Of a stretch of DNA of 64,000 nt, positions 33,866 to 41,778 are shown piece by piece; position 1 is the stretch's first letter; the number at the start of each line of letters is the position of its first letter. Source of the DNA: JBBROS01 sp965260935 (GTDB taxonomy: Bacteria > Pseudomonadota > Alphaproteobacteria > Acetobacterales > Acetobacteraceae); NCBI GenBank assembly GCA_965260935.1, contig OZ253374.1, positions 1,860,001-1,924,000 of the forward strand, written 5' to 3'. The position numbers were made by a program, and so were the translations under genes. The notes below the pieces were generated by a model, which searched no databases, had not been told where the DNA came from, and was given only the letters and a program-made list of their open reading frames with translations.

Positions 33866-34768
33866 ATGGTTGGTGAAGACAACGCAGTGGCGGGTATGTC
33901 GCAGCATATTTCCGGGCAGGGGAGCAGCACAGAGACCGCCATTCCGTCCCGGCCAGGGACGGCTCGGCGGCGCAAGGGCCTGGGCGCGGACGGACGCGAC
34001 ATCCTGACGCGGACCATCGTCCAGGATGTCATCCCGCAATTGGTCGCCATGCCCTGGCTCGGGCACGCCGCTCCGGCCGCAACCGTTCAGGTCCGCCCGC
34101 TGATCGACGACCGGGCCATCCAGCGCGTCCTTTCCCTATGTTTCGAGCCGGACGGGCAGGGGGTGGCCGCCATGGTGGCCGGTCTGCACCGGCAAGGCGC
34201 CTCCGCGGAGGCGCTCTACACCCGCCTGCTGACGCCCGTTGCCCGCATTCTTGGCGCCATGTGGGAAGACGACGAGTGCAGCTTCACCGATGTCAGCGTC
34301 GGCCTCGTACGGTTGCAGAACGCGCAGCGCGCCTTGGCCCCGAGCTTCATCGGCAAGACACCGACCGCCTTCGGCGCGCCGCGCGCCCTGCTGTTTCCGG
34401 TTCCGGGGGAGCAGCACACCTTCGGCTTGTCCATGGTGAAGGACTATTTCCTGCGCGCCGGCTGGGACGCCTGGCTCGGCGTCGTGGAGACCGAGGCCGA
34501 CGCGATCGACCTCGTGCAGCGGGAGCGGGCCGACGTGATCGGCCTGTCGTTCGCCTGCGACGAGCGGATCGACACCGCCGGGCGGCTGATCGCGCAGTTC
34601 CGGTCGGCGGCGGCTAACCCGCGCCTGACCGTCATGGTCGGCGGCCCGGCTTTCGTGGCCGATCCCTCGCTCGCCGCGAAGGTGGGGGCCGACGCGACCG
34701 CGGCCGATGGCCACCAGGCCGTTTTGGTCGCGCACGAATTGCTCCACCCGGCCGCCGGGCCCAACTGA
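33866..34768 (+). CDS. AerR/PpaA-type cobalamin-binding antirepressor
   Basis: A 300-residue protein with a B12-binding domain in the second half. It has the histidine-containing GEQHTFGLSMVKDYF loop, a helical region before it (LYTRLLTPVARILGAMWEDD) and the nucleotide-fold segments RADVIGLSFACDE and LTVMVGGPAF. AerR/PpaA proteins bind adenosyl- or hydroxocobalamin and modulate PpsR/CrtJ in response to light. The gene directly precedes ppsR (18 bases), as is usual for this pair. ATG 33866 is taken; an upstream TTG at 33842 falls in the operator. Confidence 0.88.
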   Translation: MVGEDNAVAGMSQHISGQGSSTETAIPSRPGTARRRKGLGADGRDILTRTIVQDVIPQLVAMPWLGHAAPAATVQVRPLIDDRAIQRVLSLCFEPDGQGVAAMVAGLHRQGASAEALYTRLLTPVARILGAMWEDDECSFTDVSVGLVRLQNAQRALAPSFIGKTPTAFGAPRALLFPVPGEQHTFGLSMVKDYFLRAGWDAWLGVVETEADAIDLVQRERADVIGLSFACDERIDTAGRLIAQFRSAAANPRLTVMVGGPAFVADPSLAAKVGADATAADGHQAVLVAHELLHPAAGPN

Positions 34769-34786
34769 TGCGCGAGCGGGATCCCT

Positions 34787-36250
34787 GTGGCTGACGACCA
34801 TTCAAAGAGCCAAGGGACTCGCGTACCGAGCGTCGCCACTGGCGGCTTCACCACGCCGCAAACCTCCGTCGGCGCGCTTGACGCCGGCGCCGCCGCCTCG
34901 CTGGTCGCCGCCGCCTCCGACGTTACCTTGATCCTGAACCCGGACGGCACGATCCGCGACCTGTCGATCCAGAACGAAGACCTGATGACCGACATCGGCG
35001 GCGGCCGCCACTGGCTCGGCGTCCCGTTCGCCGAGACGGTGGCGATCGACAGCCGCCCGAAGGTCAAGGCGCTGATGGCCGACGCCGCCCGCAGCGAAAG
35101 CCGCTGGCGGCACATCAACCACCTTGCCTCGGACGGGCGCTCCGTCGCCGTCTCCTACTACTGCGTCCAGCTCGGCGACCAGGCGCGCATGGTCGCCTTC
35201 GGGCGCGACCTGCGCACCCTTTCGGCGCTGCAGCAACGGCTGATGAACGCGCAGCTCTCGCTCGAGCAGGACTACAGCCGCCTGCGCGACGCCGAGCTGC
35301 GCTACCGCTTGCTGTTCCAAACCTCGTCGGAAACCGTGCTGATCTTCGACCCGGCCCGGCACAAGGTCATGGAAGCCAACCCCGCCGCCCCCGAGATGTT
35401 CGGCACCGACGTGCGCGAGATCGTCGGCCATCCGCTGCTGCAGCGGTTCGCCTCGCCCGAGACGGTGCAGGCCTACCTCGCCGCGATCCGCATGGGCGAG
35501 ACGCCGGACGACTTCCGCACCTACCTGGTCCATGCCGACCGGGAGGTCGTGCTCCGCGCCTCCGCCTTCCGGCAGGACAGCGCCACGATGCTGCTGGTGC
35601 GCATTTCCTCCGCGCACGCGGTCGCGGCGGCGTCGTCGTTGAGCGGCGCCAAGGCCAAGCTGCTGCGCGCGGTCGAGAGCGCGCCGGACGGCTTCGTGGT
35701 GATCGACAACGACGGGCGCGTGCTAACCGCCAACGCCGCCTTTCTGGCGATGGTGCGGGTGGCGAGCGAGGACGCGGCCCGGGGCGAGCCGCTCGACAAC
35801 TGGGTCGGCGAGTCGGGCGTCGACCTGACGGTGCTGCTCGCCAACCTGCGCCAGCGCGGCTCGGTGCGGTTCTTCTCCACCACGCTGCGCGACGAGGCGG
35901 GGGCAACGGCCGACATCGAGGTGTCCGCGGTGGCCATCGGCAACGGGTCGCCCTCGTTCGGCCTCGCGATCCGCAACGTCGGGCCGCGGGTGCGGGTCGA
36001 GCCGCGGGCCGGCAGCGCGTTGCCGCGGTCGGTCGAGCAATTGACCGAGCTGGTCGGGCGGGTGGCGCTGAAGGATCTGGTGCGCGAGGCGACCGAGGTG
36101 ATCGAGAAGCTCGCCATCGAGGCGGCGCTCGATCTGACCAACGACAACCGCGCGTCCGCCGCCGAGATGCTGGGGCTGAGCCGGCAAAGCCTCTACGTCA
36201 AGCTCCGCCGCTACGGCCTGGGCGACCTTGAGCCTGCGGAGGATGGGTGA
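34787..36250 (+). CDS. ppsR: transcriptional repressor PpsR (CrtJ)
   Basis: A 487-residue aerobic repressor of photosynthesis genes. Domains in order: N-terminal PAS (about 35-140), a linker helix with LSALQQRLMNAQLSLEQDYS (about 140-165), PAS1 (about 170-275), PAS2 (about 295-400) and a C-terminal Fis-type helix-turn-helix (NRASAAEMLGLSRQSLYVKL). Homologues sense redox with a cysteine pair that includes one in the DNA-binding domain. This protein has a single cysteine, at residue 126 in the N-terminal PAS domain. Start is GTG 34787. Its last bases overlap bchG. Confidence 0.94.
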   Translation: MADDHSKSQGTRVPSVATGGFTTPQTSVGALDAGAAASLVAAASDVTLILNPDGTIRDLSIQNEDLMTDIGGGRHWLGVPFAETVAIDSRPKVKALMADAARSESRWRHINHLASDGRSVAVSYYCVQLGDQARMVAFGRDLRTLSALQQRLMNAQLSLEQDYSRLRDAELRYRLLFQTSSETVLIFDPARHKVMEANPAAPEMFGTDVREIVGHPLLQRFASPETVQAYLAAIRMGETPDDFRTYLVHADREVVLRASAFRQDSATMLLVRISSAHAVAAASSLSGAKAKLLRAVESAPDGFVVIDNDGRVLTANAAFLAMVRVASEDAARGEPLDNWVGESGVDLTVLLANLRQRGSVRFFSTTLRDEAGATADIEVSAVAIGNGSPSFGLAIRNVGPRVRVEPRAGSALPRSVEQLTELVGRVALKDLVREATEVIEKLAIEAALDLTNDNRASAAEMLGLSRQSLYVKLRRYGLGDLEPAEDG

Positions 36251-37149
36251 TGGCCGGCCAGGCGCGCATGAGGCGGCCGGGCAGGCGGGGCGGCTGGGCG
36301 GCGCTTGAGCTGCTGAAGCCGATCACCTGGTTCGCGCCGATGTGGGCGTTCGGCTGCGGCGTGGTCTCGGCGGGCGTGCCGATGGATGGGCGCTGGGGCG
36401 TGGCGCTGGCCGGCGTCGCGCTGGCGGGGCCGATGGTGTGCGGCACGAGCCAGGCGGCGAACGACTGGTTCGACCGCCACGTGGACGCGATCAACGAGCC
36501 GACGCGGCCCATTCCCTCGGGGCGGCTGCCGGGGCGGGCGGGGCTCTACATTGCGGTCGGCTGGACGGCGGCGTCGCTGCTGCTGGCCGCGCTGCTGGGT
36601 CCGCTCGTGTTCGTGGCGGCTATCGTGGGGTTGTCGCTGGCCTGGGCGTACAGCGCGCCGCCGCTGCGGCTGAAGCGGAACGGCTGGTGGGGCAACCTGG
36701 CATGTGCTGCGTGCTACGAGGGGCTGCCCTGGTTCACCGGGGCGGCGGTCGTAGCGGGCGGGATGCCGGGGGGGCACGTGCTGCTGATGGTGGCGCTCTA
36801 CAGCGTGGGCGCGCACGGCATCATGACGCTGAACGATTTCAAGTCGGTCGAGGGCGACCGGCAGATGGGTGTCGATTCGCTGCCGGTGCTGCTCGGGCCA
36901 GAGCGGGCGGCAAAGCTCGCGTGCTGGGTGATGGCGACGCCGCAGGCCGTGGTGGCGGCGTTGCTGCTCGGCTGGGGCGCGGTCTGGTCTGCGGCAGCGG
37001 TCGGCGCGCTGCTGGCGGTTCAGATTGGCCTGATGCGGCGGTTCCTGAGCGATCCGCGCCGCTTGGCCCCTTGGTATAACGCGACCGGCACGTCGCTTTA
37101 CGTTTGGGGAATGCTGGCGGCGGCGTTCGCGCTGAGAGGCGGGGCATGA
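36250..37149 (+). CDS. bchG: bacteriochlorophyll synthase
   Basis: A 299-residue UbiA-family prenyltransferase that attaches geranylgeranyl or phytyl diphosphate to bacteriochlorophyllide a. The first aspartate motif is in QAANDWFDRHVDAINEPTRP and the second in MTLNDFKSVEGDRQMGVDSL. About eight membrane segments are expected. ATG 36250 overlaps the ppsR stop; a GTG at 36247 is an alternative. Confidence 0.95.
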   Translation: MAGQARMRRPGRRGGWAALELLKPITWFAPMWAFGCGVVSAGVPMDGRWGVALAGVALAGPMVCGTSQAANDWFDRHVDAINEPTRPIPSGRLPGRAGLYIAVGWTAASLLLAALLGPLVFVAAIVGLSLAWAYSAPPLRLKRNGWWGNLACAACYEGLPWFTGAAVVAGGMPGGHVLLMVALYSVGAHGIMTLNDFKSVEGDRQMGVDSLPVLLGPERAAKLACWVMATPQAVVAALLLGWGAVWSAAAVGALLAVQIGLMRRFLSDPRRLAPWYNATGTSLYVWGMLAAAFALRGGA

Positions 37150-38471
37150 GGCCGCTCGGCTGGTGGGGCATCATAAGGCTCGGCCTGGTGCAGGCCGGGC
37201 TTGGGGCGATCGTGGTGCTCACCACTTCGACCTTGAACCGCGTGATGATTATCGAGCTTCAGCTTCCCGCCATCGTGCCTGGCCTGTTGGTGGGGCTGCA
37301 CTACGCCGTGCAGGTGATGCGCCCGCGGCTGGGCTACGGCTCGGACATGGGCGGGCGGCGGACGCCTTGGATCGTCGGCGGGATGGCGTCGCTCGCCCTT
37401 GGGGCCACCGCCGCTGCCGGCGCGGTCGCGCTGATGGCCGATCACCTGCTCCCTGGCCTCGCGCTTGCCCTGCTCGCCTTTCTCGCCGTCGGGCTGGGCG
37501 TGGGCGCGGCTGGAACCTCGTTGCTGGCGCTGCTGGCCCACCGCGTCGAGAGCCGGTTGCGCGCGCCTGCGGCCACCATCGTCTGGCTGATGATGCTGTT
37601 CGGCATCGCGGCGACGGCAACAGTTGCCGGTAAGCTGCTGCAGCCGTTCGGTCCTGGCCGCCTGGTCGCGGTCGTGGCCGGCGCGTCGTTCGTGGCCTTC
37701 GCGGCGGCGGCGCTCGCGGTGCGCGGCATGGAAGGGCAGGCGGCCCGGCCCGCGGCGGCCCCGGAGCGCGGCCCCGGCTTCATGGCGGCGCTGCGCGACG
37801 TGTGGCGGGAGCGGCAGGCGCGCGGCTTCGCGGTGTTCGTGTTCGTCTCGATGCTGGCCTATAGCGCGCAGGAGCTGGTGATCGAGCCGTTCGCGGGCGC
37901 GGTGTTCGGGTTGTCGCCGGGGCAGTCCACCGGGCTGACCGGGCTGCATCACGCGGGCGTGCTGGCCGGCATGGCGCTGGTCGCGGCGGTTGGGTTCGCC
38001 AGCGGCTCGTTCAGCCGGGGCGCGATGCGGGCTTGGACGGTTGGCGGCTGCGCCGGGTCTGCCGTGGCGGCGTTGGCGCTGGCCGGGGTGGGTTTGGTGG
38101 GTCACGGCGTTTGGCTGCGGCCGGCGGTGCTGGCGCTGGGGGTGGCGAACGGCGCGTTCGCGGTGGCGGCGATCGGCTCGATGATGGGGCTGGCGAGCGC
38201 CGGGCGGGCGTCGTGCGAAGGCACGCGGGTCGGCCTTTGGGGGGCGGCGCAGGCGTTGGCGTTCGGGGCCGGCGGCTTGGCAGGGACCGGCGCGTCCGAC
38301 CTGATGCGTCTCGTGTTTGCCCCCGCGCCTGCCTATGCGGCGGTGTTCGTGGCCGAGGCCGGCGTGTTCGCCTTCGCCGCCTGGATGGCCTTGCGCGTGT
38401 TCCAAACGTCGGCGCCGGCGCGCGCGCCTTCGGCTCCGTTGATTGTGGGAGGTCGTGATGCAGCAGCTTGA
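37146..38471 (+). CDS. BCD-family MFS transporter between bchG and bchP
   Basis: A 441-residue membrane protein of the LhaA/PucC family and a paralogue of lhaA in this window, as seen from shared STLNRVMIIELQLPAIVPGL and RPRLGYGSDMGGRRTPWI. The bchG-(pucC-like)-bchP order is common in purple bacteria, where the gene is called ORF428 or bch2. A role in pigment delivery to antenna complexes is inferred from the family. It overlaps bchG (ATGA) and extends 14 bases into bchP. Confidence 0.9.
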   Translation: MRPLGWWGIIRLGLVQAGLGAIVVLTTSTLNRVMIIELQLPAIVPGLLVGLHYAVQVMRPRLGYGSDMGGRRTPWIVGGMASLALGATAAAGAVALMADHLLPGLALALLAFLAVGLGVGAAGTSLLALLAHRVESRLRAPAATIVWLMMLFGIAATATVAGKLLQPFGPGRLVAVVAGASFVAFAAAALAVRGMEGQAARPAAAPERGPGFMAALRDVWRERQARGFAVFVFVSMLAYSAQELVIEPFAGAVFGLSPGQSTGLTGLHHAGVLAGMALVAAVGFASGSFSRGAMRAWTVGGCAGSAVAALALAGVGLVGHGVWLRPAVLALGVANGAFAVAAIGSMMGLASAGRASCEGTRVGLWGAAQALAFGAGGLAGTGASDLMRLVFAPAPAYAAVFVAEAGVFAFAAWMALRVFQTSAPARAPSAPLIVGGRDAAA

Positions 38472-39654
38472 TGAGACGGTTGCGGAAACCTGGGACGCGG
38501 TCGTAGTCGGAGGCGGGCCGTCGGGCGCGACCGCAGCGGCGGACCTGGCGCGGGCCGGGCACCGCGTCGTCCTGCTCGACCGCGCCGGGCGGATCAAGCC
38601 GTGCGGGGGGGCGGTGCCGCCGATCCTGGTGCGGGAGTTCGGCATTCCGGACAGCCTGATCGTCGCCCGCGCGACCGGGGCGCGGATCGTGGCCCCCTCG
38701 GCCAAGGAGGCGGACATGCCGATCGGGGAGGGCGGCTACGTCGGCATGGTGGACCGCGAGCACTTCGACGAGTGGCTGCGCGAGCGGGCCGGGCAGGCCG
38801 GGGCCGTGCGGGTGGCGGGAACGTTCGAGGCGGTGGAGCGGGACGCGGACGGGGTGGCGGCCGTACGCTTCACGCCGAAGGGCGGCGGGGCGTGCCAGCG
38901 GCTTCGTGCCCGCGCCGTCGTGGGCGCGGACGGCGCGCGGTCGGAGGTGGCCAAGCAATGCGTCAAGGGGTGGGAACGGGTGCGCTACGTGTTCGCCTAC
39001 CACGAGATCGTCGAGATCCCCGAGGACCACGACGGCTCGCGGTGCGACGTCTACTACACCGGCGAGGTGTCGCCCGACTTCTACGGCTGGGTGTTCCCGC
39101 ATGGGCGGGTCGCCAGCGTCGGCACCGGCTCGGCGCGCAAGGGGTTCGGCCTGCGCCCGGCCGTCGGCGCGCTGCGGCGGACCGCCGGGCTGGACCATGC
39201 GAGAACCGTCCGGCGGGAAGGCGCTCCCATCCCGCTGCGCCCGATGCGCCGCTGGGACAACGGGCGCGACGTGGTGCTGGCCGGGGATGCGGCCGGCGTG
39301 GTCGCGCCTGCTTCGGGGGAGGGCATCTACTACGCCATGCTGGGCGGGCGCTTGGCGGCGGAGGCCGTGTGCAAGCTCCACGCCACCGGCGACGCGCGCG
39401 CCCTGAAGCACGCGCGGGCGCGCTTCATGAAGGCGCACGGCCGGGTGTTCTGGATCCTCGGCATCATGCAGGCCTTCTGGTATTCGAGCGACAAGCGGCG
39501 GGAGAAGTTCGTCGCCATCTGCCGCGACAAGGACGTGCAGCGCCTGACCTGGGAAGCCTACATGAACAAGGCCCTGGTCCGGCGCGATCCGATGGCGCAC
39601 GCGCGCATCTTCTTCAAGGACATGGCGCACTTGCTGGGCTTCGCCCGCGCATGA
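38458..39654 (+). CDS. bchP: geranylgeranyl reductase
   Basis: A 398-residue FAD-dependent enzyme that saturates the geranylgeranyl tail to phytyl. The dinucleotide motif is DAVVVGGGPSGATAAADLAR. Family blocks KPCGGAVPPILVREFGIPDS and VVLAGDAAGVVAPASGEGIY follow. ATG 38458 has GGAGGTCGTG upstream. It overlaps the first tspO by four bases. Confidence 0.96.
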   Translation: MQQLDETVAETWDAVVVGGGPSGATAAADLARAGHRVVLLDRAGRIKPCGGAVPPILVREFGIPDSLIVARATGARIVAPSAKEADMPIGEGGYVGMVDREHFDEWLRERAGQAGAVRVAGTFEAVERDADGVAAVRFTPKGGGACQRLRARAVVGADGARSEVAKQCVKGWERVRYVFAYHEIVEIPEDHDGSRCDVYYTGEVSPDFYGWVFPHGRVASVGTGSARKGFGLRPAVGALRRTAGLDHARTVRREGAPIPLRPMRRWDNGRDVVLAGDAAGVVAPASGEGIYYAMLGGRLAAEAVCKLHATGDARALKHARARFMKAHGRVFWILGIMQAFWYSSDKRREKFVAICRDKDVQRLTWEAYMNKALVRRDPMAHARIFFKDMAHLLGFARA

Positions 39655-40139
39655 CCGCGGGCCGCTCGTTCACGCCCGTGCTGGTCGCCGCCGCCTGCGC
39701 GGTGGCGGTGGCCGCCTTGGGCGCGTCGGCGACGACGATCGGCCCGTGGTATTACGGCCTGGCCAAACCGTCGTGGCAGCCGCCCGACTGGCTGTTCGGC
39801 CCGGCCTGGACCGTCATCTTCGCCCTGGCAGGCTGGTCCGGCGTATTGGCCTGGCGGGCGGCGCGGAGTGTGGGGCAACGGCGGCTGATCGTGTCGCTGT
39901 TCGCCGTCAATGCGCTCCTGAACGTGCTCTGGAGCGAGCTTTTCTTTCACCTGCGGCGTCCGGATTGGGCGCTGATCGAGACGGCGCCGTTCCTGCTCTC
40001 GATCGTCGTGCTGATCGCCGCCCTCGCGCCGGTGTCCGGGCTGGCGAGCCGGGTGCTGATCCCTTATTTGCTCTGGGTCGCATTCGCCACAGTGCTCAAC
40101 CTGGCCATCGTCCGGCTCAACGGGCCGTTCACGGCATGA
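39651..40139 (+). CDS. tspO: TspO/MBR family tryptophan-rich sensory protein (copy 1)
   Basis: A 162-residue five-helix outer-membrane-type translocator protein. Conserved blocks: WYYGLAKPSWQPPDWLFGPA, WTVIFALAGWSGVLAWR, WSELFFHLRRPDWALIE and YLLWVAFATVLNLAIVRLNG. In Rhodobacter, TspO binds porphyrin intermediates and dampens photosynthesis gene expression in oxygen. It is coupled to bchP (ATGA) and precedes hemC. Confidence 0.93.
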   Translation: MTAGRSFTPVLVAAACAVAVAALGASATTIGPWYYGLAKPSWQPPDWLFGPAWTVIFALAGWSGVLAWRAARSVGQRRLIVSLFAVNALLNVLWSELFFHLRRPDWALIETAPFLLSIVVLIAALAPVSGLASRVLIPYLLWVAFATVLNLAIVRLNGPFTA

Positions 40140-40213
40140 TTGCGCTCAGCGCAGACCAGACCAGCAACGACGGCGTATCCACAGCCGTCAAAATGGAGGC
40201 ACCTGGGAGGGTA

Positions 40214-41257
40214 ATGATGGACGACGTAATGACGCCGGCACTGAAGGCCGAGACCCGCCCTGCCCATGTTCCGGCCGCGCCGCCGAAGGTCAAGCCGCAT
40301 CACCGCGGCCTGCCGCTGCGGGTCGGCACCCGGGCGTCGCCGCTGGCCCTGGTGCAGACCCGCACCTTTCTCTCGTTGCTGACCAAGTTCTGCCCGGTCC
40401 TGCGCGGGCTTGACGTGTTCCACGAGCACGCCATCCGCACTACCGGCGACGCCACGCAGGCGAGCGGCGTGCGGCTGGCCGACCTCGGCGGCAAGGGCCT
40501 GTTCGCCAAGGAGATTCATGAGGCCCTGCTGGACGGGCGCATCGACTTCGCCGTCCACAGCCTGAAGGATCTTGAAACCGAGCTGCCCCCGGGCGTGGTG
40601 CTTGCCTGCACCCTGCCGCGCGAGGACGTCCGCGATGTCCTGATCCTCGGCCCCGATTGCCCGGCCCCGGTCGCCGGCGAGCCTTATTCGGGCCTTGCCT
40701 TTGGCGCGGTCGTCGGCACCGGCTCGGTCCGCCGCCAGGCGCAGTTGCTTGCTGCCCGGCCTGACCTCACCGTCGTCAACATTCGCGGCAATGTCCAAGG
40801 ACGGCTCGACAAGGTGCGCCGGGGCGATTACGCCGCGAGCTTGCTCGCCATGGCCGGCCTGAACCGCCTTGGCCTGGAGGACGAAGCGTCCGTCATCATC
40901 GACGAGGAGGTGATGGTTCCCGCCGCTTGCCAGGGCATCGTCGGCATCACCGTGCGCGCGAGCGACACCGAGCTGCACGCCCTGCTCTCGGCCATCACCG
41001 ACCCGGATGCCACCGTCATGGCCGCCGCCGAACGGGCGCTGCTCGGGAGCTTGGATGGCTCGTGCCACACCCCGATCGGCGCCTACGCCCGCTTGCTGGA
41101 CGGCGGGCGTATGCGCCTGACCGGCCTCGTCGCCCGGGCGGACGGCAGCTTCGTGCTGCGCCGCACGCTCGAATGCGACCGCTCGGACGCGGCCCGCGCC
41201 GGGCTGGCCTTGGGCGACGAGATGCGGCGGGACAGCCCGAAGGACGTGTTCGCCTGA
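40214..41257 (+). CDS. hemC: hydroxymethylbilane synthase (porphobilinogen deaminase)
   Basis: A 347-residue enzyme that polymerises four porphobilinogens. LRVGTRASPLALVQT opens the family homology near residue 35. The conserved DFAVHSLKDLETELPPGV and GTGSVRRQAQLLAARPDL follow, and the dipyrromethane cofactor cysteine is in GSLDGSCHTPIGAYA. ATG 40214 has GGGAGGGTA upstream. A longer frame from an ATG at 40136, which overlaps the first tspO stop, is possible and would add 26 residues. About 30 residues lie before the usual start even with the shorter choice. Confidence 0.94.
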   Translation: MMDDVMTPALKAETRPAHVPAAPPKVKPHHRGLPLRVGTRASPLALVQTRTFLSLLTKFCPVLRGLDVFHEHAIRTTGDATQASGVRLADLGGKGLFAKEIHEALLDGRIDFAVHSLKDLETELPPGVVLACTLPREDVRDVLILGPDCPAPVAGEPYSGLAFGAVVGTGSVRRQAQLLAARPDLTVVNIRGNVQGRLDKVRRGDYAASLLAMAGLNRLGLEDEASVIIDEEVMVPAACQGIVGITVRASDTELHALLSAITDPDATVMAAAERALLGSLDGSCHTPIGAYARLLDGGRMRLTGLVARADGSFVLRRTLECDRSDAARAGLALGDEMRRDSPKDVFA

Positions 41258-41736
41258 CTGCCCCCGTCGCCGTCGCGGTCGTGGCCACGCTGGTCCTTAT
41301 GGGGGCGGGCGGGCTGCTGACGGAGATCGGCCCGTGGTACCGGCAGCTCCGCAAGCCCCGGTTGCAGCCGCCCGATTGGCTGTTCGGCCCGGCCTGGACC
41401 GTCATCCTGGGCCTCGCCGCCGCCGCGTTCGTGCTGGCTTGGCGCGGCGCTCCGGATGCGTCGGCCCGCACCTGGGTGGCCGTCCTGTTCGGCGCGAACT
41501 GGGTGTGCCACCTGCTTTGGAGTCCTCTGTTCTTCAAGGTCAAGCGTCCGGATTGGGCGTTGATGGAGGTGCCGCTGCTCTGGCTTTCCGTCCTGGCCAT
41601 CATCATCGGCATCGCCCCGTATACCTCCTGGGGGCCGTGGCTGATGGCGCCCTACCTGCTCTGGGTCGGCTTCGCCGCATGGCTGAACTACGCCATCGTG
41701 CGTTTGAACGGCCCGTTCGCCAGAAAATTTCCTTGA
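41254..41736 (+). CDS. tspO: TspO/MBR family protein (copy 2)
   Basis: A second TspO with the same blocks as copy 1 (WYRQLRKPRLQPPDWLFGPA, WSPLFFKVKRPDWALMEVPL, YLLWVGFAAWLNYAIVRLNG). No ATG begins it. A CTG at 41254 overlaps the hemC stop as CTGA and gives the N-terminus (start)-TAPVAVAVV, comparable with MTAG in copy 1. GAAGGA at 41239-41244 is a well-placed ribosome binding site for this codon. The first standard alternative is GTG 41281, which would trim nine residues of the first membrane helix. The pair flanks hemC and probably arose by duplication followed by divergence. Confidence 0.88.
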   Translation: MTAPVAVAVVATLVLMGAGGLLTEIGPWYRQLRKPRLQPPDWLFGPAWTVILGLAAAAFVLAWRGAPDASARTWVAVLFGANWVCHLLWSPLFFKVKRPDWALMEVPLLWLSVLAIIIGIAPYTSWGPWLMAPYLLWVGFAAWLNYAIVRLNGPFARKFP

Positions 41737-41778
41737 TGCCAGCTTGCCCTGGCCGGCCTCAGGCCGCACTCTGCGGCG

